Assembly: GCF_028656955.1 (NCBI RefSeq)
Contig: NZ_JAMDGY010000002.1
Coordinates: 1-64,000 of the forward strand
Origin: Pseudomonas fontis
GTDB taxonomy: Bacteria; Pseudomonadota; Gammaproteobacteria; Pseudomonadales; Pseudomonadaceae
Reading direction: 5' to 3'
Length of the DNA: 64,000 nucleotides
Notes under the pieces: generated by a model
What the model saw: only the letters and a program-made list of their open reading frames with translations
Database searches by the model: none
What the model was told of the DNA's origin: nothing
In this document: positions 25,544 through 35,089 of the stretch, one piece after another
Layout of the letters: each line of letters starts with the position of its first letter
Numbering within the stretch: position 1 is the stretch's first letter
Position numbers and translations under genes: made by a program

Positions 25544-27967
25544 TCAGAACACCGGCGTGTACTTGACGCTGAACATCACGTTACGCGGGTCGCCGTAATA
25601 GTTGTTGTAGTCGATCGTGCTGTACGCCGGCTGATAGTACTTCTTGTCGAGCAAATTGTTCAGGTTGGCCGCCACGCTGACTTCATCGTTGACCTTGTAC
25701 GCCACCCGCGCATCCCACACGGCATACCCCGGCAGGTCGAACACATGATCATACGATGAGGTCCCGGTCACCGCCGTGGTCCCCAGGCCAATCGAGGTAC
25801 GGTTCCAGTCACCCGGCAAGGTGTAGTCCGCCCACAGCTTGAGCTGGTGTTTGGGCGTCCACGGGCTGAACACCTTGCCCTTGTAATCCCCGTCTTCCAG
25901 GTACTTGGTGGTGTTGTAGACATAACCCGCCATCACTTGCAGGCCACTCAGTACCTCACCGCTGACCTGTGCCTCCAGGCCCTGGCTGCGCACCTTGCCG
26001 GACGCTTTCGAGCAGTACCAGCCATCGCAACCCTTCGAGCCGCTGCGATCCAGCACCGCGCGGTGCTCCTGGTCATAGCGGAACAAGGCCACCGAGGCAT
26101 TCACCGCGCCATCGAGCAGTTCGCCCTTCAAGCCCAGCTCATAGTTGCTGCCGGTAACCGGTTCAACGACCGAGCCGGTGGAGGTACGCGAAGTCTGCGG
26201 CTGGAACACGTCGGTGTAGCTGGTGTAGACCGACCACTGCTCGTTGAGCGCATACACCAGGCCGGCATACGGCGAGACCTTGCCATTGGTGCTGGTGCTG
26301 GATTCGTTCTGGTTGCTGTGATCGAAACGCTCGGCGTTGTAGGTGTAGTCATACCAACTGGTGCGCGCGCCCAGAATCAGCTTCAACGGCTCGGTGAGGT
26401 TGACCGACCAGCGCGAGTAGAAGCCCTTCTGCTCCACCTCATAACCGGTCAACTCACCACGGCTGCGGCTGGCCAGGTCATAGATGCTCGGCATCGGCCG
26501 ATGGTGATCAACGTTGCTCCAGTCCGCCCCGAAGGTCGGCGCACGTGCCCAGCGATCGTCAGTCTCGATATGCGAGTAGTTGGCCCCCAGCAGGAAGGTC
26601 TGCTCGAAACCGAAGCCGGTGAACTGCCCATCCAGGTACAGGTCCAGGCCCTTGCTGTGGGTGGTGAAGTCGGTGCTCCAGTCGATGTAGGTGTTTTCCG
26701 TGGAGCCGTTGGTTTGCAAGGCATCCCACAACGCCTGGTAAGTGGCGCCGTTGTGCTCGCTCATGTACACGCCCGCAGCCTTCACCCGCCAGTTGTCGTC
26801 GAGGCGATAACTGGCATCGAGGTACACGCTGTTCTGGTCGTTGTTGGCGCGGTTCCAGTCGGCGCCGACGTATTTCGAACGCGACCAGTCGGGGTTGCTG
26901 CCATCGGCGTAGCGCGGCGTGCCGAGCATGGCCGGGCGCGAGTGGCCTTTCTGGTTGGCCATGCCGATACCCACGGTCAGGTCCGGGGTGAAGTCGTAGT
27001 CGAGGGCGCCGTATACCGTCTGGTTCCAGCCCCGCACGTAATCGATGAATGAACCGTTGTCGCTCTGGCTGACCACGGTACGCCCACGCAAGGTGCCACT
27101 TGCATTCAGCGGGCCGCCGGCATCCAGTTGCAGGCCATAGCGATCCCAGGAGCCGGCCTTGCCGGTCAGGCTGACGGTGGCTTTGTCCTGCCCGCGTTTG
27201 CGCACCAGGTTCATCGCCCCGCCTGGGCTGTCCCCGCCCTGCAACAGCGCAGCCGGGCCGCGCAGCACTTCGGCACGGTCATAGATGCTCAGGTCCTCGG
27301 TGAGGTAGCTGCCCAGCGAATAGGTGTTGCGCGGGATCGGCACGCCGTCGTACTGGATCGTGTCGATGCTGAAGCCGCGCGAGTAGATGAACAGCCCCGA
27401 GCCTGGCGACTTGGCGGCGGTCAGGCCGGGCGTGCGCTCGACCAGGTCGGAAATCGTCTCGGTGTTCTGGTCGTCCATCTGCTGGCGGGTCATCACTGTC
27501 ACCGACTGCGGGATGTCCTTGAGCTTCTGCACGCCCTTGCCCAGGGTCACGGCGCCGGAGGTGTAGGAATGGCTACCTTCGGTGGTAGCCACTGGCAGGC
27601 GCCCAACGACCGTCGAACTCTCCAGTTCCAACGCCCCCTGACTGGGCTCGGCGGGCAACGCAATGAGGTACTGGCCATCCGCGGTGCGGCTCAACGTCAG
27701 GCCGCTGTTGGCGATCAGTTGACGCAGTGCCTGCTCTACGCTGAGCTGTTGATGCAACGCCGGCGCCCGGACAGCGCGGGTGGCATCAGTGTTGAATAGG
27801 ATGCGGCTGTCAGTCTGTCGGGCCAGCGCGCTGATTGACTGGTCCAGCGACTGGGCCGGCAGGTCGAAGCGGTACTGCGCCTGTTCGGCATACAGCGGGC
27901 CGGCGGCCAGGAGGCTCATGCTCGCCAGGAGCAGCGGTTGGCGCAAGTGATGGACAAAGAACGTCAT
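25544..27967 (-). CDS. TonB-dependent siderophore receptor with signalling domain
   Basis: Outer-membrane receptor of 807 residues. Signal peptide LLLASMSLLAAGPLYA; an STN signalling domain at about residues 30-85 (YRFDLPAQSLDQSISALARQ) that touches the anti-sigma factor; the plug; and a 22-strand barrel ending in Phe (KYTPVF). The ferric siderophore cannot be named. It is followed upstream by FecR and an ECF sigma gene, so it is a cell-surface signalling transducer: the loaded receptor activates the sigma factor that transcribes it. ATG at 27967 gives a compact signal peptide; an in-frame ATG at 28003 is an alternative. Confidence 0.93.
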   Translation of the reverse strand: MTFFVHHLRQPLLLASMSLLAAGPLYAEQAQYRFDLPAQSLDQSISALARQTDSRILFNTDATRAVRAPALHQQLSVEQALRQLIANSGLTLSRTADGQYLIALPAEPSQGALELESSTVVGRLPVATTEGSHSYTSGAVTLGKGVQKLKDIPQSVTVMTRQQMDDQNTETISDLVERTPGLTAAKSPGSGLFIYSRGFSIDTIQYDGVPIPRNTYSLGSYLTEDLSIYDRAEVLRGPAALLQGGDSPGGAMNLVRKRGQDKATVSLTGKAGSWDRYGLQLDAGGPLNASGTLRGRTVVSQSDNGSFIDYVRGWNQTVYGALDYDFTPDLTVGIGMANQKGHSRPAMLGTPRYADGSNPDWSRSKYVGADWNRANNDQNSVYLDASYRLDDNWRVKAAGVYMSEHNGATYQALWDALQTNGSTENTYIDWSTDFTTHSKGLDLYLDGQFTGFGFEQTFLLGANYSHIETDDRWARAPTFGADWSNVDHHRPMPSIYDLASRSRGELTGYEVEQKGFYSRWSVNLTEPLKLILGARTSWYDYTYNAERFDHSNQNESSTSTNGKVSPYAGLVYALNEQWSVYTSYTDVFQPQTSRTSTGSVVEPVTGSNYELGLKGELLDGAVNASVALFRYDQEHRAVLDRSGSKGCDGWYCSKASGKVRSQGLEAQVSGEVLSGLQVMAGYVYNTTKYLEDGDYKGKVFSPWTPKHQLKLWADYTLPGDWNRTSIGLGTTAVTGTSSYDHVFDLPGYAVWDARVAYKVNDEVSVAANLNNLLDKKYYQPAYSTIDYNNYYGDPRNVMFSVKYTPVF

Positions 27968-28058
27968 GGGAACCCTATCAAAGCCAGTGAGAATGCGTTT
28001 CATAGGGATTGGCGTTTGTCTTGAGTCGAACTTTGATGTCCCGCTGAAAATATTTTTT

Positions 28059-28901
28059 TCAGCGGCGTACATCCAGCGTCACCACGCCATTGTTTTCACG
28101 TTGCACGGTGACGGGGGCAAGGTGTGGCAGGCTGTCAATCAACTGCTCGACATTGCCCGCCGGGAACTGGCCGCTCAGCCGGTGCTGCCGAGCATCGGCG
28201 CCAGTCAAGCGGATCGGCGCGTCACGGTGACGCTGCAACTGCGCCACGACTACGTCCAGCGGCGTGCCGTCGAAATGCAACAAGTCACGGCGCCAGGCAT
28301 CCAGCTCGCCGGGCTTGCTGGCTTCGACCGCCCCCAGCGCCTGACGGCTGGCCAGTAGCTGCTGGTTGGCCGTGAGCAACTGGCGAGTCGCGCCATTGTC
28401 CACTTCGACTGCGCCTTGCAGCACCGCCACCTGCACGCCACGCAAATCACTGCGCACATCGAACACCGTGCCGATATCGCGCACGCTGACGCCCTGGCTG
28501 CGCACAATGAACGGCGAGCGCTGGTGCACCACGCTGAACAGCCCTTCCCCATCGAGCAACTCGAACTGACGGCTGCGCAGGTGATGTTCGATGCGCAGCA
28601 CACTGCCGGCGTCCAGCTCAACCACGCTGCCATCGTCGAGCTGCACCACTTCGCGCCCAGTGCTGGCGACCTGCACCTCGCGATAACCCAGGCTGGGGTC
28701 CGCCAGCCAGGCCCAGCCGGCCAGCACCAGCATCAGAGCAGTGCTCGACGCCTTGCGACGACGATTGGCCTGGCGCGCCGACTGCGCCTTGGCTTCCGCC
28801 AGCAACGCTTCCCGGCTGGGAATCAGGGCACGCAAGGATTCGGCGTAAGGCTCGAGGTCCTCCGACACGGGGACGGCTGGGCGCTGTTGCATGGGGGTCA
28901 A
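28059..28901 (-). CDS. FecR-family anti-sigma factor / regulator
   Basis: Inner-membrane protein of 280 residues. Short cytoplasmic N-terminus, membrane helix about 50-68 (ASSTALMLVLAGWAWLA), then the periplasmic FecR domain (STGREVVQLDDGSVVELDAGS, GLFSVVHQRSPFIV, VAVLQGAVEV). It transmits the signal from the receptor STN domain to the sigma factor. The N-terminus is not a typical DUF4880 domain. Overlaps the sigma gene by 4 bp (ATGA). Confidence 0.92.
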   Translation of the reverse strand: MTPMQQRPAVPVSEDLEPYAESLRALIPSREALLAEAKAQSARQANRRRKASSTALMLVLAGWAWLADPSLGYREVQVASTGREVVQLDDGSVVELDAGSVLRIEHHLRSRQFELLDGEGLFSVVHQRSPFIVRSQGVSVRDIGTVFDVRSDLRGVQVAVLQGAVEVDNGATRQLLTANQQLLASRQALGAVEASKPGELDAWRRDLLHFDGTPLDVVVAQLQRHRDAPIRLTGADARQHRLSGQFPAGNVEQLIDSLPHLAPVTVQRENNGVVTLDVRR

Positions 28902-29407
28902 AGCTCCGGCTGCCAGCGTTGCGCGAGGGTACGCATGGCGCGCATGAAGTGCTGGGCAACCATGTTGACGGAAATCTCCAGTTCCTGGGCGATTTCCTGC
29001 TGGGTCATGCCATGGATGCGATGCAGCAGGAACACCTGGCGCTGGCGTGACGGCATCGCGTCGATCACCGCAAGCAAGGCGCGCAGACGCTGGTCGAATT
29101 CCAGGGCCCTGGCACCATCGATATCATCACGCTGCTGCTCGGCCCAGCCCAGCTGGCTTTGCACGTACAGCGTGCGGGTACTTTCGGCCCGACGTCGATC
29201 AATCGCCCGGTTGAGGGTGGCCCGGCGCAGGAAGGCGATAGGCAGGTTGATGGCGTTTAGTGGTGGTTTTTCCAGGATTTGCAGGCACACGTCGTGGACA
29301 ACGTCGCGGGCGAAATGCTGGTTGGAAAAGCGTCGGCGAATATGCTCGACCAGATCGTCATAGTGCAAAGCCAAGGCTCGCAACAGATCATTTTCGGTCG
29401 ACGGCAT
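28898..29407 (-). CDS. ECF sigma factor (FecI type)
   Basis: Extracytoplasmic-function sigma factor of 169 residues: region 2 at about 10-75 (LVEHIRRRFSNQHFARDVVH, FLRRATLNRAIDRRR) and region 4 at about 110-160 (PSRQRQVFLLHRIHGMTQQE, followed by IAQELEISVNMVAQH). Needed for expression of the adjacent receptor. The ATG of MPSTENDLL sits just downstream of the Fur box; the frame continues 81 codons upstream, but that is only the intergenic and opposite-strand sequence. Confidence 0.93.
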   Translation of the reverse strand: MPSTENDLLRALALHYDDLVEHIRRRFSNQHFARDVVHDVCLQILEKPPLNAINLPIAFLRRATLNRAIDRRRAESTRTLYVQSQLGWAEQQRDDIDGARALEFDQRLRALLAVIDAMPSRQRQVFLLHRIHGMTQQEIAQELEISVNMVAQHFMRAMRTLAQRWQPEL

Positions 29408-29421
29408 GATAACGCCCAATT

Positions 29422-29440
29422 GATAGTGAATCTCATTTAT
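29422..29440. promoter_or_regulatory. Fur box of the ECF sigma gene
   Basis: On the minus strand ATAAATGAGATTCACTATC, 13 of 19 positions matching the Fur consensus, 14 bp upstream of the sigma ATG. Iron shortage plus siderophore signal would jointly turn on the receptor. Confidence 0.78.
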
Positions 29441-29561
29441 AACATGTTGTTTCCGAACATGGCAATTTGCTCGTTGATCGGCGGGGTGGTTGAAGCGGAG
29501 AATTGCCGCCCGGCCAGCACTGGGTGACTGCGTCCTTTGGCGGACCGACGGGAGTACAGAT

Positions 29562-30347
29562 ATGGATATTGATCGGGCGCTCGCTATCGAGGCTGCCGAG
29601 CGGGAGTACTTGCAGTCGCGGGTCGAGAACCTGCTTGGCGTTGACGGCAATCCTTTTGGCGCACGGGTGTTTCACAATGGCAGTTTCCCCTGCTTTGCCG
29701 TGAGCGCATCGCCTAGCCCGATGTTCAACCGGGTCTATGGCGACTACCAGCACGATGCCGCCGCCATCGTGGGCTTGCTGTCGCAGTCGGTAACGCCGCT
29801 GATTGCAGCACCCGCGTCACTGGAGCAAGGTGTTTGCCTGGCCGGCCGGCAGCTTGAACGCCTGAAAGGCTGGACCCACTTGCAGTTGGCTTGTGCTGTC
29901 GAGCACGCCGTAATCGACCAGCACGCCTTTGCCATCGAAGAAGTCAGCGCAGAAACGCTGCCTGCCTTTCTGGATATTCACGCAGCAGGCTTTCATACCA
30001 AGGCAGAGCAGCGCTTGTTGAATCGGGCTTCCTTCAGCTATCCGGCGTCGAACCAGCGCGCCAGAATCTACGTACTGAAAAGCGCAGGTGAAGTGGTCGC
30101 GGGTGCCGTGCTGTACCTTGCCAGCAACGGCGTTGCCTACCTCGGGACGGCAGCTACGCAGAAAAGCGCACGGGGCCTTGGTTACCATGGTGCGCTGATC
30201 AACCACCGTATCGAGCAGGCAAAGTTGCACGGTAGCCGGCTGATTGCTGCTACCGCCCTGGCCAACTCGCAAAGCCGCCGAAACCTGCAACGCGCCGGCC
30301 TGACGGTTTCACACGCACAAGCGCTGTACCGCCTCGCCGAAGATTAA
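29562..30347 (+). CDS. GNAT-family N-acetyltransferase (two-domain type)
   Basis: Protein of 261 residues. The C-terminal half carries the GNAT core (AYLGTAATQKSARGLGYHGAL, then IAATALANSQSRRNLQRAGL). The N-terminal half is a related domain without the full loop. Substrate unknown. ATG follows GGGAG; divergent from the ECF sigma gene. Confidence 0.85.
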   Translation: MDIDRALAIEAAEREYLQSRVENLLGVDGNPFGARVFHNGSFPCFAVSASPSPMFNRVYGDYQHDAAAIVGLLSQSVTPLIAAPASLEQGVCLAGRQLERLKGWTHLQLACAVEHAVIDQHAFAIEEVSAETLPAFLDIHAAGFHTKAEQRLLNRASFSYPASNQRARIYVLKSAGEVVAGAVLYLASNGVAYLGTAATQKSARGLGYHGALINHRIEQAKLHGSRLIAATALANSQSRRNLQRAGLTVSHAQALYRLAED

Positions 30348-30382
30348 GTTCGACCTCAGCAACCCATTACAGGAGTTTACGG

Positions 30383-30637
30383 ATGCCCTTTTTACCCACG
30401 GAACATCAGGCCCTTCTCGCTCAAAAGGGCGTGGGCCCCGCCGTCATCGCAAGGCTCGAACAGATGGGTATCGACTCATTGGCGGTGCTCAGCACGGCCA
30501 ATGTCGGCGATATCCTCAGTCAGGCCTCGGCAATTACCGGCTCGACCTGCTGGAAGAACAGCCCCCAGGCACGTGCGGCGATCAATGCGGCCATTGCGCT
30601 GGCCAAGGCCTGGCAAGGGGAAAAGGTCGGCGTATAG
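30383..30637 (+). CDS. Small helix-hairpin-helix-like protein
   Basis: Protein of 84 residues, helical, with LLAQKGVGPAVIARLEQMG followed by a second hairpin (LSTANVGDILSQASAITG), reminiscent of helix-hairpin-helix DNA-binding folds. Function unknown. ATG is 8 nt after AGGAG, 35 bp after the acetyltransferase, so probably co-transcribed. Confidence 0.75.
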   Translation: MPFLPTEHQALLAQKGVGPAVIARLEQMGIDSLAVLSTANVGDILSQASAITGSTCWKNSPQARAAINAAIALAKAWQGEKVGV

Positions 30638-30670
30638 CGCACAGAGGCTGCCGGTGCTCTTGGAACGTGC

Positions 30671-31153
30671 TTATTCGTAGGGCCGGCCATCTTTATGGGT
30701 GAAACACCACCCACCATTTGCCCCCGTCACAGCTTGCAGATCGTCGCAGGGATACGTCACTTGATCGCCGAGACTGCGATCACCCACCTCAAGGACAATG
30801 CAGTCTTTGTCCGATCGATTCTCCAGATGATGTGCAAGCCCATTGCACGGGAATCCGGCAACCATTCCCGGCGCGAGTTGCACCGTGGCATAGCCCTGGA
30901 ACAAGGTGGGGTGACCTTCCAGCACATAGATGAACTCGTCTTGGCGCGAATGTGCATGGTGAAGCGCCGACATGCTTCCAGGCGGGAGATGGACCAGGTT
31001 CACGCCAAAGTTCCTGATATTGAACAGATCACCCAGTGGGCGCTTTTTACGTCCCTGCATAAGGGATGCAAAGGGTTCAGGGTAGTTACTGGGGCGGGCC
31101 CTTTCGGGCGCATCGAGCGCATTGATGGGGTTTGGCTCTGGGGTGCCGATCAT
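30671..31153 (-). CDS. Cupin-domain protein
   Basis: Protein of 160 residues with a cupin core: GSMSALHHAHSRQDEFIYVLEG gives a His-x-His...Glu metal site and FPCNGLAHHLENRSD the second-motif His. Related cupins bind a metal and act on small ligands or as sugar-phosphate isomerases; which applies is unknown. ATG follows AAGGAGA; an upstream frame of 13 codons is not needed. Confidence 0.85.
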   Translation of the reverse strand: MIGTPEPNPINALDAPERARPSNYPEPFASLMQGRKKRPLGDLFNIRNFGVNLVHLPPGSMSALHHAHSRQDEFIYVLEGHPTLFQGYATVQLAPGMVAGFPCNGLAHHLENRSDKDCIVLEVGDRSLGDQVTYPCDDLQAVTGANGGWCFTHKDGRPYE

Positions 31154-31540
31154 TTCAATCTCCTTTGCAACGGGCCATAGGGTTGGCCGCAACAGCCGCG
31201 CTAGGAAGGCTAGACAATTACAGGAGCTTTCACCGCCTGTGTCTGAAACAAGCGCTAACCAGTTGGGTGTCCGTTTTCTACACGGCCGCTTTGCTTGTAC
31301 CCGCTACACGGTGTCATGGCGACCCACTGCTTGCCCGTGAATCAATGATTCTGCCCCCTTTGCACGCTTGGATTTTCAAACGCCAACTGGTAGCGTGCGC
31401 CACCTCGCTGTATTGCCCGATCCCTGTCGCTATTCATTGCGTGTCAAAAACAGACCTACGCGAGTACCCGCTGCCCTGTTCAAGGGCGCCGGCGCAGGAT
31501 GCATCGGGCGATGCACAGTCATTCGCACATGGAGTTCACA
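31154..31540. other. Intergenic region before the three-gene operon
   Basis: About 390 bp with divergent flanking genes. Somewhat AT-richer than the coding parts. It must hold the promoter of the operon at 31541, but no clear box was recognised. Open frames here have no coding character. Confidence 0.4.
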
Positions 31541-33868
31541 ATGACGCAAAACAGCACCGTGCTGTCCGGCATCCAGCTGGATCAATTCATGGACCGTCTT
31601 GAGGTCGAGCACCAGGAAAACGGTGCCGACTACCTGCTGGGCCAACTGCGCGCCCAGCCACTCAAGGCCGCCTCACTGGAATCTATCGATCGCCTGCACG
31701 TGCTGTGGGTCAATGCCGGTGACGCTGACGCGGCCAAGGCGGTACTGGCCGACGACGGCCAGGCCCTGATCGAGGCTACGCCTGCCGAGGCGCGCAACGA
31801 ACTCAAGGTCAACCTGCTGATCTACCAACTGCGCCTGGGCAACTACCTCAAGGACGAGCCAAGCCTGCTGCAGGCGCTCGACACCTTGCAGCAATTGACC
31901 AACGAGCCGCTGCCGTTCGACATCGAGCAGTACCGGCGCTACCGCATATTCGACGATCTGCAACACACCACCCCCGACGTCGCCCTCAAAGCCATCGAGG
32001 TGCGTCACAGCCTGGCCTTGATCAACCCCGACCGTCACGCCCTGCGGGCCTGGGACGATGCCGATCAACAGCGGCGCCGGGCCCGGGTGCTGGCCAACCA
32101 CGATCGTGACGAAGAAGCACGCGAAGCCGCGCTGGCGGCAATTGCCGCGTTGCGCACCGCCGGCGAGGATCAGGATGTCAACGGCAACGACTGGCTGTGG
32201 CTGGGCGATGCGCTGATCGACATCGTGCCGTTTCGCCTGGCAACGTTCGAGCAACCTGTGGTGCGCTTGATTGCCGAGTTGTCGCTGCCCCAGCGCCGCG
32301 AATGGGAAGTACGCCTGGCGCGCCTGGCGGCCCGCTCACGACAGGCCCAGGACGACTTGGCCGGCGCATTGAACATCTGTGAAGTGGCAACCCTGAGCCT
32401 GGAATCCAGCGGCGGTGACAACTTCGTTGACTTCCATCTGCCTTGGCTGCTCGAGAGCGGTCAGATCGACGAGGCTGGGCAACGTGCGTTCATGGAAATC
32501 TATGAAATGCGCGGCGAACTGTGGCCGGGCACGGCTTACTGGGTACACGAGCGCCTGCTTGATGCCGAGGACGCATCCGCATGGTGGCCGTTGTGCGTGA
32601 TGCGTGCCTGTGACGATCAAGCGGTGCTGGAACGGTTCATTTCCGGCCTGCCTTGGCGTGATGAGTCGACGCCGCCTCAGGGCCCGCTGCTTGATGCACT
32701 GCAGGCCGCACGCGATGACCTTGGGCAAATCGACAACGTCTTCGCCCAGGCCCTTGCAGAAGCCCGACGCCGCGCGCCAAACCACCCGTGGATCACCCGC
32801 CTGATGGCGGTGCGTGAACGCCAGGCCGGGCGCATCGACGCCAGCACCGAGCTGGCGATGCTGCGCGAGGCCGTTTCGGCCGGCGACATGCAGGACAATC
32901 GCAGCGCCTTCAGCCTGTTCAGTGCGCATGCCAACGTATTCGGCATTCTCGATGCCCTGCGCCAACCTTTGCCGCCGATGGCCAGCGGCATGTACTACTA
33001 CCAGTTCGCGACCAGCATCGACGACCTGGTCGAAGCGCACGTCGAGAATCTCTCGAGCGAGGAAGCGCAGCAGGCCTGGGCGCTGCTGTACGACGTTCAA
33101 AAGGCTGCCTACGAACACGGCCAGGCCCGGATGGAACAGTGTTTCGCCAGCGGCCACGGGCACCGCTTCGATGCCTGCGCGCACCTGTACTCGATGCTGT
33201 GCAACAACCTGGCGATCAACTACCGCTGCTACAACGACCAAGGCCTCTATGGCCAGGCCCTTGAGCTGCATACCCGCGGCATCGCCGCCAGCTCGTTCGC
33301 GGAACATTATCAGGGCATCCTTCACAACCGCATTCGGCTGGAGGACAACCCGGGCATCGTCGATGCCGCCGAACAGCTCTGGCACTACGCGGCCGACTAT
33401 GGCTACAGCCGCCACGACCCGGAAGAATACTTGCAGGAAGTCACCCGCGCCTTGTACCACCTGGACCGTGAACGGGAGATTCCGATCTGGCTGGAGCGCA
33501 TCCTCAAATGGCAGGAAGAGTGCGGGCTTAGCGACAAGGAGCTCGAGTACTCACCGCTGTTCGCGCGGATGAAAGTTGCCATGTACCTGTCGTACAGCCT
33601 GCCGGAGGCGGCCACCAGCCTCTGGCTGCGTTACGCACCGCACATCGACGAACGCGACGAGCCCTCTCTGCTGGGCTGCGCCGGCGATGTGCTCAAGGGC
33701 CTCGGGCGCAAGGAAGAAGCCCTGAAGTATTACCAACGGGCCATCCTGCGCAGTGACCCGAACAACGAGGTCGACCAGAACAACAATGAAGTCTTCCGCC
33801 AGGCCATCGCTGCGCTGCAGGCTTGGGACAAACCGACCGGCAAGGCTTGGTGGCAGATATGGAAGTGA
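31541..33868 (+). CDS. Large helical-repeat (TPR-like) protein, unknown function
   Basis: Protein of 775 residues, almost wholly helical, no signal peptide or membrane segment. The clearest repeat is C-terminal: LLGCAGDVLKGLGRKEEALK (about 705-725), a TPR pair; earlier parts look like degenerate repeats. Repeat proteins of this kind act as scaffolds. First of three tightly packed genes; its end overlaps the next start by 10 bp. ATG follows GGAG. Confidence 0.85.
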   Translation: MTQNSTVLSGIQLDQFMDRLEVEHQENGADYLLGQLRAQPLKAASLESIDRLHVLWVNAGDADAAKAVLADDGQALIEATPAEARNELKVNLLIYQLRLGNYLKDEPSLLQALDTLQQLTNEPLPFDIEQYRRYRIFDDLQHTTPDVALKAIEVRHSLALINPDRHALRAWDDADQQRRRARVLANHDRDEEAREAALAAIAALRTAGEDQDVNGNDWLWLGDALIDIVPFRLATFEQPVVRLIAELSLPQRREWEVRLARLAARSRQAQDDLAGALNICEVATLSLESSGGDNFVDFHLPWLLESGQIDEAGQRAFMEIYEMRGELWPGTAYWVHERLLDAEDASAWWPLCVMRACDDQAVLERFISGLPWRDESTPPQGPLLDALQAARDDLGQIDNVFAQALAEARRRAPNHPWITRLMAVRERQAGRIDASTELAMLREAVSAGDMQDNRSAFSLFSAHANVFGILDALRQPLPPMASGMYYYQFATSIDDLVEAHVENLSSEEAQQAWALLYDVQKAAYEHGQARMEQCFASGHGHRFDACAHLYSMLCNNLAINYRCYNDQGLYGQALELHTRGIAASSFAEHYQGILHNRIRLEDNPGIVDAAEQLWHYAADYGYSRHDPEEYLQEVTRALYHLDREREIPIWLERILKWQEECGLSDKELEYSPLFARMKVAMYLSYSLPEAATSLWLRYAPHIDERDEPSLLGCAGDVLKGLGRKEEALKYYQRAILRSDPNNEVDQNNNEVFRQAIAALQAWDKPTGKAWWQIWK

Positions 33869-35079
33869 CGCCGGGGCTGCGCCAGTCCGGTTACGCCCCA
33901 CGCAACGCACTCAATGCCGATCAGCTCAAGCGCGGCATTGCCGAGCGCAGCAAGGCGCGTGGTGATGCGCCAGAGGTGGGCAACTGGTTGCTCAACCATT
34001 TCTACCGTCATCTGGTTGGCAACTTCGAGCCTGCACGGCCGATCCTGACCCTGGAGCAGGCTGTCGAGGCACTCGGAAGCGAGCCGCCGTCATGGGTGGC
34101 CAGGCATTTGAGCGACGCCGGCAAGGATTCGCAGCAGGCGCTTGCGTTGCTGGTCTGGGTCGATCCGCTACAGGCGCCACTGCTGGCCCAGGAGGCCTTG
34201 CTGGTGGAGTTCCTCACCTCGCGCCAGGGCACGGCGCTGGCCGGCAAGCTCAACCGCATAAATTGCCCGCAGGCGCTGGCGTTGTGGCAAAAGGAACACG
34301 CGCAGATGGCTGCGCGGATCGACCAGGGCTGGTGCCAGAGCCAGCCCGAGGCCTTGCTTGCGCGGGTGACCAGCGCAGAGCACGTGTTGCAGGAGCTGCG
34401 CCCCGAGAGTGCCGTGCTGCGCGCGGAAATGGCCTTTGAAAGCTACGTGATGCGCCACTGCCTGGGCCAGTTCGCCGATCGCCGCGCCTTGACCGGCGGC
34501 TACGGCGAGCGCTATGCCGAAGCGGTGGAGCAGCGGCGCATGCGCCTGTTCAGCTTTCGCGACGGCCAGGGTATGCCACACATCACCATCAGCCTGATCG
34601 TCCAGGCCGACGGCAGCCTGACTGTCGAGCAGGTCAAGGGCAAGCAGAACCGCCCGCCGGTCGAGCGCTATTACCAGGACTTGCTGCAGTGTCTGAATGC
34701 CCTGGGTACCGACCAGCAGACCCCCGCCGACTGCATCGCCATCGGTATCGTGCGCACCGAAGCCGGCTGGCTGCGCATCGAAGAGGTCAACGACCCGACC
34801 GCCCAGACTCGCCTGGTGGCTCGATATCCGCAACTGTACGAGCGCCTTGATGCGCCTTCGGCCATGGTCGAATGGCTGGTGGCCGGGCGTCAGCCACAAC
34901 AATTTCTGCAAGTTGCCCCGCAAGCGGTGTCGGTCAAGTACGCCACCCGGCATATTTTCAGCAAACGCATTGAGCGCCAGCCCAATGACCCGCTGTACCT
35001 GACCGAAGGTGTGCCGTGGCCGGACATGGCCTCGCCCCAGGCCGAGGAAATCCAGGCCTGGCAGGCCCGGGCAAGGTAA
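33859..35079 (+). CDS. PcfJ-like domain protein
   Basis: Protein of 406 residues. Residues about 197-265 carry a PcfJ-type pattern: MRHCLGQFAD (Cys201), RLFSFRDGQGMPHITISL and VEQVKGKQNRPP. PcfJ was named from enterococcal conjugative plasmids; its biochemical role is unsettled. The N-terminal half is helical and unrecognised. The start overlaps the end of the repeat-protein gene by 10 bp, so the two are translated together. The PcfJ link is by eye and needs a profile search. Confidence 0.8.
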   Translation: MEVTPGLRQSGYAPRNALNADQLKRGIAERSKARGDAPEVGNWLLNHFYRHLVGNFEPARPILTLEQAVEALGSEPPSWVARHLSDAGKDSQQALALLVWVDPLQAPLLAQEALLVEFLTSRQGTALAGKLNRINCPQALALWQKEHAQMAARIDQGWCQSQPEALLARVTSAEHVLQELRPESAVLRAEMAFESYVMRHCLGQFADRRALTGGYGERYAEAVEQRRMRLFSFRDGQGMPHITISLIVQADGSLTVEQVKGKQNRPPVERYYQDLLQCLNALGTDQQTPADCIAIGIVRTEAGWLRIEEVNDPTAQTRLVARYPQLYERLDAPSAMVEWLVAGRQPQQFLQVAPQAVSVKYATRHIFSKRIERQPNDPLYLTEGVPWPDMASPQAEEIQAWQARAR

Positions 35080-35089
35080 GGAGACCGGC

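Noticed and set aside
31132..31602. 156-codon frame before the three-gene operon
   Set aside because: No coding character, overlaps the cupin start and the true start of the repeat-protein gene.
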